Shown piece by piece: positions 1-9,067 of a stretch of DNA of 64,000 nt. Source of the DNA: Streptomyces olivochromogenes (lineage in GTDB: Bacteria; Actinomycetota; Actinomycetes; Streptomycetales; Streptomycetaceae); the NCBI RefSeq assembly GCF_021538895.1, contig NZ_JADDRL010000032.1, forward strand, positions 23,081 through 87,080, in the 5' to 3' direction. How positions within the stretch are numbered: position 1 is the first letter of the stretch; the number at the start of each line of letters is the position of its first letter. The notes beneath the pieces are model-generated. The model searched no databases. It saw only the letters and a program-made list of their open reading frames with translations, and was not told where the DNA came from. The position numbers and the translations under genes were made by a program.

Positions 1-262
1 AACACGCGGGTTACGTCATGAAGGTGGGCTGACCCGCCGCTCGGCAGATGCCACGTCGCAATAACAGCTACCCGGCCCCCTCCACGCGCGTGCAGCCGAC
101 AGACGACCGGCTCCAAGACCGCGCCCCGCGCCCGTACACGTCCCGATCCTCGGTGCGCGACACCTGGGGAAACGGCGGCCTGGTTGCCGTAGCCGGGGCG
201 ACCAAGGCTTAAAGCCGAGCAGTACCGACACTCCTCTCCGACGTACGGAAAGAAGCCCCCGC
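1..262. other. Window edge and leader of the first amidohydrolase gene
   Basis: One frame is open from the window edge to a TGA near position 32 and could be the tail of an upstream gene, but about ten codons are too few to identify it. The rest holds no convincing ORF. A short purine-rich stretch (ggaaag) about 10 bases before position 263 may be the ribosome binding site of the next gene. Confidence 0.3.
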
Positions 263-1654
263 ATGAACGTCAACGACACCACCAGCGCCGCCGTTCTCGA
301 ACAGCTCCGCCGCCGCCCCGCAGATGAACGGCGCATCCTGTTCACCGGCGCGACCATCGTCACCATGGACCCCGGCCTCGGCGTGATCGACCGCGGCGAC
401 CTCCTCGTCGAGGGCGACACCATCACCGCCGTCGGCCCCGGCCTCAGCGCCCGTGACGCCGTGGTCGTCGACGCCACCGACACCATTCTCAGCCCCGGCT
501 TCGTCGACACCCACCGGCACGCCTGGGAGGCTCAGCTGCGCCGGATCATGCCGGACGTCGACGACCTCAGCGGCTACGTCATGTCCACCCTGGCCGGCTA
601 CGCCACGGTCTACCGGCCCGCGGACATGCACATCGGTACGAGACTGGCCGCCCTCACCGCGATCGACAGTGGTATTACGACCATGCTCGACTTCTCCCAC
701 AACTCCCGCACCCGAGAGCACTCCGACGCCGCCATCGAGGCCCTTCGCGACACCGGCATCCGCGGCGTGCACGCTTCCATGGGCCCGCACTTCGGCGACT
801 GGGACCGGCAGTGGCCCGGCGACCTGACGCGCATCAAGGAGCAGTACTTCAGCAGCGACGACCAGCTGCTGACCCTGCGTCTGGCGACGCTCGCCACCGA
901 CGAGATCGCCGGAATGGCGCTGGCATATGGTCCTGAACTCGCTCGCGTCGCAAAGGACTTGGGTATCGGAGTGAGTGTGGACGCCGTCTTCGGCGCGTCC
1001 TCCTCCGAGGCGGTCCTGCGCTGGGCGAAGGACGGCGTCCTCAACCCCGACGTCACCCTCATCCACGCCACCGGACTGACCCCGGAGGCGTGGAAGGCGA
1101 TGGGGGAGACCGGCACCACCGTGGCGCTCGCCCCCACGTCCGACGCACAGATCGGCCTGGAGAGCGCGATCCCCGCCGTCGACGAGGCACTGTCCGTCGG
1201 CATCCGCCCCGGACTGAGTATCGATGTCGAAGTCGCCCTGGCCAGCGACATGTTCACGCAGATGCGGGCCCTGCACGCCATTCAGCGAATGCGCGCCGTT
1301 AACGCAGCCTACGGCACCGGCCAGCAGCCCCACCGCATCACCACCCGCGATGTCCTGGACTTCGCCACCCTCCAGGGCTCCCGCACCAACGGCCTGGCCG
1401 CCGTCACCGGCTCACTCACCCCGGGCAAGAAGGCCGACCTGCTGGTCATCCAGGCCGAGGACCTCAACAACATGCCCCTCAACGACCCGATCGGCACCGT
1501 CGTGCTGGGCTCCGATGCCCGCAACATCAGCGCCGTGCTCATCAACGGCGAGCCCCGCAAATGGAACGGCCACGTCCTCGACGTCGACCTGTCCGCCCTG
1601 CGCCGCGAGGTCTACGCCTCGCGCGAGTACGTGCTGAACACCCCCACTGCGTGA
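263..1654 (+). CDS. Amidohydrolase, TRZ/ATZ-cytosine deaminase type
   Basis: 463-residue metal-dependent hydrolase of the amidohydrolase superfamily, probably cytoplasmic because no signal peptide is seen. The N-terminal beta-sandwich begins with TGATIVTMD, the metal-binding HxH lies at residues 84-86 (DTHRHAW), and a later His is at 268 (TLIHATG). The C-terminal part closes the composite domain with the typical GSLTPGKKADLLVI block near residue 400. The strand-5 His usual in TRZ/ATZ enzymes is not obvious: the equivalent stretch near residue 239 reads VSVDAVFG. An unusual metal site or an altered chemistry is therefore possible. Members deaminate or hydrolyse cyclic C-N bonds in purines, pyrimidines or triazines; the substrate here cannot be read. 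A transport operon and a second amidohydrolase lie within 13 kb, suggesting small N-heterocycle or amide catabolism (inference). Confidence 0.85.
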   Translation: MNVNDTTSAAVLEQLRRRPADERRILFTGATIVTMDPGLGVIDRGDLLVEGDTITAVGPGLSARDAVVVDATDTILSPGFVDTHRHAWEAQLRRIMPDVDDLSGYVMSTLAGYATVYRPADMHIGTRLAALTAIDSGITTMLDFSHNSRTREHSDAAIEALRDTGIRGVHASMGPHFGDWDRQWPGDLTRIKEQYFSSDDQLLTLRLATLATDEIAGMALAYGPELARVAKDLGIGVSVDAVFGASSSEAVLRWAKDGVLNPDVTLIHATGLTPEAWKAMGETGTTVALAPTSDAQIGLESAIPAVDEALSVGIRPGLSIDVEVALASDMFTQMRALHAIQRMRAVNAAYGTGQQPHRITTRDVLDFATLQGSRTNGLAAVTGSLTPGKKADLLVIQAEDLNNMPLNDPIGTVVLGSDARNISAVLINGEPRKWNGHVLDVDLSALRREVYASREYVLNTPTA

Positions 1655-1735
1655 GCATCCCCCTTCGTCGTCCCCGGCCCTGGGGCTGTCCACCGAGGGG
1701 ATGGTTGCCGAGATGACGAGGTTCCCTGTGCGGGG

Positions 1736-2137
1736 GTGGTTGTCGTACGGTCTCGAATGCGTGTCCCGCGCGTGGGGGAGCGGGTCGGGCCGGTTCGGGG
1801 AGAGGACGGCATAGGGGTGGGCACGGATGGGGAGTGGGGCGAGCACGCGGCCTGCCGCGCGGCTGATCCGGAGGAGCTGTTCGTCGAGGGCGCTGCGCAG
1901 AGCAGGGCGAAAGCAGTCTGCACCGGGTGTGTGGTGCGGACCGAGTGCCTTGCTCATGCCCTCGACAATCGGATCGAGCACGGTGTGTGGGGCGGCATGA
2001 CCGAGCGGGAGCGGCGGGCCCTTCTGCGGCGCCGGCCGACGGTGACCTCCTGGCGCACCCTGCTGGAAGCAGCACGTACAGAACATGCCCGACAGTCACG
2101 CCCGGGCGACGACGAGCGCTCGGCCGCAACGGGCTGA
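1736..2137 (+). CDS. WhiB-like iron-sulfur transcription regulator
   Basis: 133-residue protein with the WhiB signature: four cysteines at residues 40, 62, 65 and 71 (C-x21-C-x2-C-x5-C) that would ligate a 4Fe-4S cluster, followed by GVWGGMTERERR, the tryptophan/glycine turn and basic tail used in sigma-factor and DNA contact. WhiB-like proteins are actinobacterial regulators of development, redox response or secondary metabolism. The start is uncertain. The GTG at 1736 gives a 20-residue longer N-terminus than usual and an ATG at 1757 is an alternative. It stands alone between the amidohydrolase and an MFS remnant, so its targets cannot be inferred from context. Confidence 0.88.
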   Translation: MVVVRSRMRVPRVGERVGPVRGEDGIGVGTDGEWGEHAACRAADPEELFVEGAAQSRAKAVCTGCVVRTECLAHALDNRIEHGVWGGMTERERRALLRRRPTVTSWRTLLEAARTEHARQSRPGDDERSAATG

Positions 2138-2294
2138 ACCGCGGCAGCCAGAGGCCGGCCTTTCTGCGCAGCGAGTAGGGCTGTGGGCAGGGACTGGTTG
2201 GCGACCGCCGGCCTGCTCGCCCGACAGCGAGTCCACGCGCTCGTCACCCTCGCCCACGTCTTCCTCGCGCAGGACCGGTCTGGTGACGCTCTGC

Positions 2295-3169
2295 TCAACG
2301 TCGCCTCGACACTCGCCTAGGCCCCGGTGTCCAACCTCGGCGGCTGATGCGGTCGGCGAGTGCGCCGAGCGGGAAGGCGAGCGTCAGGAAGACAGCGGCG
2401 GTGCCCAGCGGTAGCAACGGGAACAGGTGGGCAGGCAGGGACTCTTCGCGCTGGAGCAGCAGATGGAGGAAGGAGTCGCTGACGGTGGTCAGGCCGAGCA
2501 GGGCCGCGCACACGGTGAGTCGGCGCAGCTGCGGGCGGCGCAGCAGCCCGAGGGTATCGCGCAGCGTCGGCCGCTCTCGCTCGGACGGCTCTGCGGGACC
2601 GGCGGCGGTGATGTGGCGGGGCACGAAGAGCACCAGCACCAAGACCCCGAGCACGGCGACACAGCCGCTGACCGCGAAGACCGCGTCGTAGCCGTCGACA
2701 GTGGCCCGTAGCACGGCGAAGGCGACGAGCGGGCCGAGCAGCGCGCCGGTGGTGTCCATGGCGTGGTGCACGCCGAACGCCCTTCCCCGGCGCTCGGGTT
2801 CAGTCGTCAGGGAGATCATCGCGTCCCGGGGAGCGGTGCGCGGTCCTTTGCCGGTGCGGTCGGCCGCGAGCACGGCGCTGATCACGGGGAGGGTGTGAGC
2901 GAGCAGCAGCAGCGGCTTGCACAGCGCCGACAGGCCGTAGCCGACGCCTGCCACGATCTTGTGGCGGCGGCCTCCCCGGTCGGCGAGGTGGCCGCCGGCC
3001 AGCCGGACCAAGGTCCCGACGCCATTGTTGATGCCGTCGAGGAGGCCGTGCCCGAGGGGGACAGGCCGAGGCCCGCCACCACATAGAGCGGCAGGACGGC
3101 CGTGATCATCTCCGAGGAGATGTCCGTGATCAGGCTGACCGCACCCAGGGCCAGCACGGTGCTGGGCAC
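2295..3169 (-). pseudogene. MFS transporter, frameshifted and C-terminally short
   Basis: The N-terminal part (start at 3169) reads a typical MFS first helix region, LITDISSEMITAVLPLYV, then loses frame after LGLSP. The reading continues in another frame as LGHGLLDGINNGVGTLVRL and GGHLADRGGRR, the loop 2-3 signature. The shift lies at a run of five C near 3058-3064, so either a real one-base indel or a sequencing error is possible. The rest runs through several membrane helices to about residue 290 in total and stops after ALADRISRRG, short of the roughly 400 residues usual for the family. With both a frameshift and a truncated end it is probably non-functional. Confidence 0.7.
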
Positions 3170-3180
3170 GGCGGCCGGCC

Positions 3181-3208
3181 GTCGCCCCGGACGGGTGTCC
3201 GGGGCGAC
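3181..3208. terminator. Strong hairpin terminator after the phosphoesterase gene
   Basis: A perfect 12-bp stem (3181-3192 with 3197-3208, arms GTCGCCCCGGAC and its complement) closes a 4-base loop. It lies just past the 3' end of the minus-strand phosphoesterase gene and upstream of the MFS remnant. There is no U-tract, as usual in high-GC actinomycetes. Confidence 0.75.
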
Positions 3209-3249
3209 GACGGGCTTGGTGCTGCGGGAGTCCGCGAGCTACACGGGCG

Positions 3250-4140
3250 TCAGTTCCAGATGCCGGTGATGTCGGATGCCGTGGCGGCGTTGCCCGCGTG
3301 CGTGGTCAGACCGGCCAGGTCCTCGACGGTGCGCAGCACGTTGTAGTGGTTGTAGGCCGTGGAGCTGGAGCTTCCGGGCGCGACGTGCTGTCCGTAGAGG
3401 ACGGTGGGGATGCGGTTGCCGGACAGCTTGTTGTCCTCGTCGAAGGTGACGGCGAGGATGCTGTTGTGGCTCTGGGCCCAAGTCGCGTAGGCACCCAGGT
3501 TGTTCTTGATCCAGGTGTCGCCCGTGGAGACCGAGCAGTCGTGCATGTCACTGCACAGGTTCGGCACCACGAAGGAGACCTTCGGCAGTGTCGTGTAGTC
3601 GGTCGGGAACTGTGCCATGGTCATGGCGGTGTTGGTGGGCACGTTGGAGAAGCCGAACCACGGGTTGTGCTTCTGCGCGTACTTGCCGCTGCTGCACACC
3701 GTCGAACCCTGGCTGGGCAGCGACTCGTTGTAGCTCTTCCAGGTCTTCCCGGCGGCGATCAGCTCGGAGGCGAGGTTGGGCGCGGAGATGGAACCCACCG
3801 GGACGCAACTGTCGTCGGTGCGGCCCTGGTTGGAGCCCGAGAAGAGCATGTAGTAGTTCGGCTCGCTGGGGTGGGTGAGGCCGTAGGACTGGGTGAGGTT
3901 GGCGCCACCCGCCTTGAGGGTGTTGTTGATGTACGGGGCGCTGGAGCTGCCGATGACCTGCGAGTAGGCGTGGTTTTCCATCACCACGACCACCACGTGG
4001 TCGGGGGCCGGGAGAGCGGCGGCCTGAGCGGGGGAGGTCGTGGCGGCCCACAGACCGATCGACGTGGCGGTGAGGGCGACAGCCCCGGCGAGTGCGGCGA
4101 GCGGGCGACTGGTGCGCTTGGGAGCCTTGACGGCGGTCAT
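3250..4140 (-). CDS. Secreted phosphoesterase (acid phosphatase, PF04185-like)
   Basis: 296 residues. A basic N-terminus and hydrophobic stretch ending TSPAQA (about residue 40) form a signal peptide, so the enzyme is exported. The mature protein opens with DHVVVVVMENHAYS, the metal-ligand motif of the phosphoesterase/phospholipase C-acid phosphatase family, followed by THPSEPNYYMLFSG and later VVPNLCSDMHDCS and VTFDEDN, which carry the remaining metal-binding acidic and His residues. Four or more cysteines probably form disulfides. Proteins of this family release phosphate from monoesters or phospholipids outside the cell. The gene is monocistronic, with its own terminator at 3181-3208. No Pho box was identified. 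Confidence 0.85.
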   Translation of the reverse strand: MTAVKAPKRTSRPLAALAGAVALTATSIGLWAATTSPAQAAALPAPDHVVVVVMENHAYSQVIGSSSAPYINNTLKAGGANLTQSYGLTHPSEPNYYMLFSGSNQGRTDDSCVPVGSISAPNLASELIAAGKTWKSYNESLPSQGSTVCSSGKYAQKHNPWFGFSNVPTNTAMTMAQFPTDYTTLPKVSFVVPNLCSDMHDCSVSTGDTWIKNNLGAYATWAQSHNSILAVTFDEDNKLSGNRIPTVLYGQHVAPGSSSSTAYNHYNVLRTVEDLAGLTTHAGNAATASDITGIWN

Positions 4141-4471
4141 GACGGTCCTCCGGACAGAGGTGACGGTCGTGTGGGGAGCGGCGCGGCAACCCTAGAAGTC
4201 CCAAGCACGCCCTGCGTGAAGGGCAGACGAACGGTGGACTCCGCCAAGCAAAGGTCACGCACAAGTCACGTAAAGCGAAGGCCTGTTGAGCAGGCGTCGC
4301 CTCCCCTCGGCCAGGTCCTGGCCGTCCTTGCTGCATCCGCACACGACTCCGTCGGCAGCGGGCAACTGCTGGACGTGCCGACCACGGCCCAGTTCCAGGG
4401 CACGGGTGGTCGTGCGGCGCTCGATGTCACCAGAGTGGCGTGCAGGTGGTGCTCACCGTCCGCGTCGCGGT

Positions 4472-5140
4472 TCAGCCGGGCCGAGTCGACAGGTGGGTGA
4501 GGATGCCGCACACCTCGTCCACGATCTCCCGGGCCTCTGTCTCGTCCGCGCAGTCGCCCAGCTCGCGCGCCGCCCCTCCGATGACCGTGGTCAGCACGAT
4601 CACCCTGACCCGGCCTGCGCGGTGCCGCTCGTCGACCTGTAGCAGTCTGGCGTTGCGCCGTACCCATGCCCGGTCCCATTGGCGGCGCAGCGCGTCGAAG
4701 CCCGCCGGGCCGTCGTCCTCGGCGAGGAGCCTGCCGAGTGGCCGGTTGTTCCAGATACCGTCCAGGTAGGCCCGTGCGCCCGCGGTGAAGACGGCGACGG
4801 GGTCGTCCACCCCGTGGCTGCGCGCCGCGGCCAGCGCTGTCGCGGTCCGGCGTTCTTGCTCCTCCCGGAACTCCTCCCACAGCGCCAGATACAGCCCGCG
4901 CTTGCCTCCGTAGTGCTGGAAGAGGCTGCCCACGGGGATGCCGGAGTGTGCCGCTATCTCGGCGAGGCCGGCATCGGCGTAGCCGCGCTCGGTGAAGACC
5001 TTCAACGCCGCGTCCAGGAGCGCGCGTCGGAGGGGGAGCTCCGGCTTGCTGGGTTCTTCCGGCAAGCGGGATGTCCCGTGCTCGTCGGGCCGATGACGTG
5101 CCGCCACGTCGGTACCAGCAGGCTCCACGAAGCCGCTCAT
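4472..5140 (-). CDS. TetR/AcrR family regulator
   Basis: 222 residues. The N-terminal HTH (residues about 36-80) reads RRALLDAALKVFTERGY then LAEIAAHSGIPVGSLFQHYG, a standard TetR DNA-binding domain; the rest is a helical ligand-binding domain. The ATG at 5138-5140 is chosen because it overlaps the TGA of the upstream PucR-type gene (ATGA), implying translational coupling; longer upstream readings of this frame run through the PucR gene and are not credible. Co-transcribed with the PucR regulator and divergent from the ABC importer, it probably helps control that transport locus (inference). Confidence 0.85.
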   Translation of the reverse strand: MSGFVEPAGTDVAARHRPDEHGTSRLPEEPSKPELPLRRALLDAALKVFTERGYADAGLAEIAAHSGIPVGSLFQHYGGKRGLYLALWEEFREEQERRTATALAAARSHGVDDPVAVFTAGARAYLDGIWNNRPLGRLLAEDDGPAGFDALRRQWDRAWVRRNARLLQVDERHRAGRVRVIVLTTVIGGAARELGDCADETEAREIVDEVCGILTHLSTRPG

Positions 5141-6432
5141 CGGCAATCCCCACCTTCCCCGGCCTCGTCGCGGATGGCGAGGGCGACCAGCAGTTCCAGG
5201 AGGTCTGCGATCCGGCGTGGATTGCATCCGGTGCGTTCCTCGATGCGGCGCAAGCGGTAGTGCGCCGTGTTGTGATGCACCCGCAGTCGGTCGGCGGCCA
5301 GTCGCAGGTTCAGATCCGCCTCCGCGAACGCCCGTATGGTGGCCGCCAGCGTGCCACCCCGTCTGCGATCCTCGTCCAGTAGCGCACGCACCCGGGGATC
5401 GACCAGCTGGCGGGCGAGGTCGTCGGCACGCAGCGCCAGGTAGTCGAAGGGGGACAGCCGCGGCAGCGCCGCCACCCCGCCACCATTCGGCACCAGGTCG
5501 AGGGCGGCCCTCGCCTCCTGGTAGGCGCGCGGCAGTTCGGCTGCGCCCCGGGCGACCGTGCTGATGCCCATGGACAGCACGGTTCCCTTGCGGCCGAGCC
5601 GCTGCTGCACGCCTTCGAAGTGGCTGCACATGTCCTCTTCGTCCATGCCGGCGCGCATCACGGGTACGGCCACCACCTCGCCCTGGCGCACGACGACGAG
5701 TGTCCTGCTGGCCCAGACGCCGGCGACGCTGATTGCCGCGCTCGTGGCGTAGCCGCTTTGCGCGGAGGCCAGGTCCCCGCTGGAAATGTCGCTGTCGCAG
5801 ACCGCCACCACCACCATCATCGGCGAATGCGGCCCGATGCCGTACGCCTGCGCTGCGGCCAGCAGCGGACCACGCGTCGGTGCCACGCCCGCGAGGAGCT
5901 GCTCCAGCAGGTCCCGGCGTTCGCGGTCCGCGTCCGCGACGACGTGCTGTTGGTACTCCACATAGGCCTGCGCCGCGTGCGTACTGGCGTAGTCCACGTA
6001 CCGCATCATGGGTGTGACGAGGGACAGCGCGGCCTGGTGTGCCGCTTCCGAGGCGCCCACGCTGGCCACCATCGCGTCCCAGAAGACCTGCCGGCCGACC
6101 CGGAAGGCGCTCATCCAGTCTTCCAGGGCGAACCCCGCTCGTGCTCTGCGCATGGCCGCCGCCCGGCTGAAGGCCAGGTCCTCCGGCGCGATTTCCCGGT
6201 CGTCGGCCAGTGCTGCCAGCTTGATGCGGTAGTGCGTGAGCACCTGGTCGCGTACGTCGTCGAAGAACGGCTCTTTCTGGAGCGCGTACGACGGGATCTC
6301 GGCACGCATCACGGTAACGGCGGTCTCCACCACGTCCTCGACCCGCTCCTCGACGGCGCGCAGGATCCGCCGCCGCTCTTGGAGCAGCGGTTCGGACAGA
6401 CCTGGGGTGCCCAGGGTGAGACCGCGAGGCAT
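5137..6432 (-). CDS. PucR-type regulator with C-terminal HTH
   Basis: About 431 residues from the ATG at 6430-6432. A helical N-terminal sensor region is followed by a GGDEF-like CdaR segment (around MGISTVARGAAELPRAYQEA) and the C-terminal PucR HTH, recognisable by FAEADLNLRLAADRLRVH and HNTAHYRLRRIEERTG. Such proteins activate purine, sugar-acid or amino-acid catabolic genes in response to metabolites. The gene lies head-to-head with the five-gene ABC importer, with the TetR gene overlapping its end, so it is the most likely local regulator of the importer. A GAGGAGA stretch about 16 bases before the ATG is rather distant for a ribosome binding site, leaving the start slightly uncertain. 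Confidence 0.85.
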   Translation of the reverse strand: MPRGLTLGTPGLSEPLLQERRRILRAVEERVEDVVETAVTVMRAEIPSYALQKEPFFDDVRDQVLTHYRIKLAALADDREIAPEDLAFSRAAAMRRARAGFALEDWMSAFRVGRQVFWDAMVASVGASEAAHQAALSLVTPMMRYVDYASTHAAQAYVEYQQHVVADADRERRDLLEQLLAGVAPTRGPLLAAAQAYGIGPHSPMMVVVAVCDSDISSGDLASAQSGYATSAAISVAGVWASRTLVVVRQGEVVAVPVMRAGMDEEDMCSHFEGVQQRLGRKGTVLSMGISTVARGAAELPRAYQEARAALDLVPNGGGVAALPRLSPFDYLALRADDLARQLVDPRVRALLDEDRRRGGTLAATIRAFAEADLNLRLAADRLRVHHNTAHYRLRRIEERTGCNPRRIADLLELLVALAIRDEAGEGGDCR

Positions 6433-6497
6433 GCGCAGATCGTTGCCGTCTCCTCGTGTCCCGTCAACAGGTGCGGTGGGGGAGATGTCGGCGGCAT

Positions 6498-6512
6498 TGT
6501 GCGCCGCGCACA
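6498..6512. promoter_or_regulatory. Inverted repeat in the PucR/ABC divergent promoter region
   Basis: A 6-bp palindrome with a 3-base centre (TGTGCG-CCG-CGCACA) sits in the 186-bp interval between the divergent PucR gene and the importer operon. Its position fits an operator for the PucR or TetR protein, but short GC palindromes are common at this base composition. Confidence 0.3.
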
Positions 6513-6618
6513 GGTCGGCGGACCCGAAGTTGGGTGCTCGCAACCAATGTGCGCCGGGAAGGCCCCCACCTACTGTGACGCTCGCCCACATCCCAGCACG
6601 TCGGAAGGGGCGTCACTC

Positions 6619-7377
6619 ATGCTGACGGTCGACGGTATCACCGTGCGTTTCGGCGGAATCACGGCACTGGACGGTGTCGCGTTCACCGTCGAGCCGGGCA
6701 CCGCCGTGGGGCTCATCGGGCCGAACGGAGCCGGCAAGACCACGTTGTTCAACTGCCTCACCAGGCGCTGTACCCCCGATGCGGGGACGGTGTCGTTCGA
6801 CGGTGTGGACCTGCTCGCCCTGGCGCCGCACGCCGTGGCCGAGTGCGGCATCGCCCGCACCTTCCAGAACCTGGGCCTGTTCCCGCGGTTGACGGTCCGG
6901 GAGAACGTCATGGTCGGCGCCCACAGCCGGGGGCGTACCGGACACCTCGCGGCGGCGCTCCGGCTGCCCCGCGTCCGGCGGGAGGAGGCGGAACTGCGTG
7001 ATCGGGCGGACGAACTGCTGCGGCGACTGGGCCTGGAGGACCTCGCCGACCATCCCGCATCCGGGCTGCCGTTCGGCACGCTCAAACGCGTCGAACTGGC
7101 CAGGGCCCTCGCGGTTCGGCCCCGGCTGCTGCTGCTCGACGAACCCGTCAACGGCCTCAGCCACGGCGAGGTCGGACAATTCGCGGATCTGGTCCGGTCG
7201 GTGCGCCGGGACTTCGACGTCACGCTCGTGGTGGTCGAGCACCACATGGGGTTCGTGATGGGACTGTGCGACAAGGTGGTGTGCCTCGATTTCGGGCGCA
7301 AGATCGCCGAGGGCCCGCCGGAGGACATCCAGCGCGATCCGGTCGTCATCGAGGCGTACCTGGGGGTGGCGGCGTGA
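6619..7377 (+). CDS. HAAT ABC importer ATP-binding protein, LivG-like
   Basis: 252 residues. Walker A is GPNGAGKTT (about residues 35-43), the Q-loop region reads ARTFQNLGLFPRLTVRENV, which is typical of LivG, the signature is GLPFGTLKRVELARAL (diverged from LSGGQ, as usual for LivG), Walker B is LLLLDEPVNGL and the switch His is in VVEHHM. The protein energises import of an amino acid or small amide. The ATG at 6619 is preceded by GGAAGGGG. It is the first gene of a five-gene operon and its TGA overlaps the GTG of the next gene by four bases. Confidence 0.9.
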   Translation: MLTVDGITVRFGGITALDGVAFTVEPGTAVGLIGPNGAGKTTLFNCLTRRCTPDAGTVSFDGVDLLALAPHAVAECGIARTFQNLGLFPRLTVRENVMVGAHSRGRTGHLAAALRLPRVRREEAELRDRADELLRRLGLEDLADHPASGLPFGTLKRVELARALAVRPRLLLLDEPVNGLSHGEVGQFADLVRSVRRDFDVTLVVVEHHMGFVMGLCDKVVCLDFGRKIAEGPPEDIQRDPVVIEAYLGVAA

Positions 7378-8180
7378 GTGGGCCTCCCATCGACGGCACC
7401 GAGGCGGGGGAGACCGCGGAGCGGGACTTCCTGAAGGTTTCCGGCCTGCGTGCCGGATACGGCCAGGCCCGAGTGCTCCACGGCCTGGATTTCTCCGTTG
7501 CACGGGGCGAGGTGTGCGCCGTCCTCGGGCCCAACGGCGCCGGCAAGACCACAACCCTGAGAGCCCTGTGCGGCATGATCCGCGGCCGCGGATCGGTGAC
7601 CCTGAACGGTGCCGAGTTGCTGGGCCGTTCCCCGGAGCAGGCCGCCCGGCTCGGTGTGGCGCACGTGCCCGAGGGCCGTGGCACCTTCAACGAGCTGACC
7701 GTCGAGGAAAACCTGCGTATCGGCGCGCACCTGCGCACGCGGGGCCGGTGGCGTGGCCGCGGCGAGCGTGCGGCCGTGGCGGCGGACCTGGAACGGATCT
7801 ACGAGTACTTCCCCAAGCTGCGCCAGCGGTCCCGGCAGGCCGCGGGCAGTCTCAGCGGCGGCGAGCAGCAGATGCTCGCCATCGGCAGGGCGCTGATGCT
7901 GCGGCCCGCGCTGCTGCTGCTGGACGAGCCGTCCCTGGGGCTCGCGCCCTTGGTCACGCGTGAGCTGTTCGAGATCGTCCGCACCGTCAACCAGGAGGAG
8001 CGCACCACCGTGGTCGTCGTCGAGCAGAACGCTCAACTTGCGCTGGACATCGCGCATCAGGCCCACGTGCTGGAGGCCGGCCGCCTGGTGCTGTCGGGGT
8101 CGGCCGCGCAGATCCGTGAGGACGGGCAGGTCGCCGAGGTCTATCTCGGAGTTCCGGCCCGCTCCGGGCAGGGCGGGTGA
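7374..8180 (+). CDS. HAAT ABC importer ATP-binding protein, LivF-like
   Basis: 268 residues from the GTG that overlaps the previous stop. Walker A is GPNGAGKTTT, the ABC signature LSGGEQQMLAIGRAL, Walker B LLLLDEPSLGLAP, and the switch segment VVVVEQNAQLA has Gln where most ABC proteins carry His, a normal LivF trait. The VPEGRGTFNELTVEENL segment is also LivF-typical. It forms the ATPase heterodimer with the upstream LivG-like protein. An N-terminal extension of about 20 residues precedes the conserved domain. Confidence 0.9.
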   Translation: MSGPPIDGTEAGETAERDFLKVSGLRAGYGQARVLHGLDFSVARGEVCAVLGPNGAGKTTTLRALCGMIRGRGSVTLNGAELLGRSPEQAARLGVAHVPEGRGTFNELTVEENLRIGAHLRTRGRWRGRGERAAVAADLERIYEYFPKLRQRSRQAAGSLSGGEQQMLAIGRALMLRPALLLLDEPSLGLAPLVTRELFEIVRTVNQEERTTVVVVEQNAQLALDIAHQAHVLEAGRLVLSGSAAQIREDGQVAEVYLGVPARSGQGG

Positions 8181-9067
8181 GCACGTTGACAGATCTGCTC
8201 CAGCAAGTGGTGGAAGGGATCGGCTCCGGAGCGGTGTACGCCAGCCTGGCACTGGCCCTGGTGCTGATCCACCGGTTCACGGGGATCGTCAACTTCGCGC
8301 AGGGCGAGCTCGCGATGCTCTCCACGTACGTGGCCTGGCAACTGATGGCGTCCGGAATGCCGTTCTGGCTGGCCCTGCCGGTCACGCTGGCGGTGTCCTT
8401 CGTCGGCGGCATGCTGGTGGAGCGTCTCGTCATCCGCCCTGTGCAGGGTGCCCCCGAACTGACGGTGGTCATCGTCACCGTGGGCCTGTTCATCTTCGTC
8501 AACGCGGCGGCCGGTCTGATCTGGTCGTTCACCGTCAAAGCCTTCCCGCAGCCGTTCCCCGACGGCGGGATCGACCTGGCAGGGGTGCGCATGGACTGGT
8601 CCACCGTCGGGATCATCGGCGTGGTGGCCGTTGTGATGGGCCTGCTGTATCTGCTTTTCCAGCACACCTCGATCGGCCTGGTGATGCGGGCGGTCGCCTG
8701 CAACCCCGAGTCCGCCCGGCTGTCGGGCATCCGCGTGAGCCGCGTGCTGATGCTGGGCTGGGGGCTGGCCGCGACGGTCGGTGCCGTGTCGGGCGTGCTG
8801 GTCGCTCCGGTGCTGTTCCTGGAGCCGAACATGATGGGCGGGGTCCTCATCTACGCGTTCGCCGCGGCCACCCTCGGGGGCTTCGACAGCCCGGTGGGCG
8901 CGGTTGTCGGCGGCCTGTTCGTGGGAGTGGCCGAGACGCTGGCGGGCGCGTACGTGGACGTCATCGGTCCCGATCTGAAAGTCGGTGTGCCCCTCGTGAT
9001 CATCCTTGCGGTACTGCTGGTGCGCCCCCAGGGCCTGTTCGGACGGGCGGCGGTGGAACGGGCATGA
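8177..9067 (+). CDS. HAAT ABC importer permease, LivH-like
   Basis: 296 residues with about eight predicted membrane segments. The opening DLLQQVVEGIGSGAVYASLALAL and the FTGIVNFAQGELAML block are diagnostic of the LivH permease branch, and the EAA-like coupling region appears as RAVACNPESARLSGIRV. The GTG start overlaps the previous TGA (GTGA) and the stop overlaps the next ATG. It pairs with the LivM-like permease to make the membrane channel of the importer. Confidence 0.9.
   Translation: MSTLTDLLQQVVEGIGSGAVYASLALALVLIHRFTGIVNFAQGELAMLSTYVAWQLMASGMPFWLALPVTLAVSFVGGMLVERLVIRPVQGAPELTVVIVTVGLFIFVNAAAGLIWSFTVKAFPQPFPDGGIDLAGVRMDWSTVGIIGVVAVVMGLLYLLFQHTSIGLVMRAVACNPESARLSGIRVSRVLMLGWGLAATVGAVSGVLVAPVLFLEPNMMGGVLIYAFAAATLGGFDSPVGAVVGGLFVGVAETLAGAYVDVIGPDLKVGVPLVIILAVLLVRPQGLFGRAAVERA

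Noticed and set aside
209..1333. Long open frame on the minus strand under the first amidohydrolase
   Set aside because: Glycine/valine/aspartate-rich shadow of the real plus-strand gene, without a recognisable family.
6599..6618. A single long plus-strand protein joining the PucR antisense region with LivG
   Set aside because: The long frame from about 5620 is open by chance; the family starts at ATG 6619 with its own ribosome binding site.
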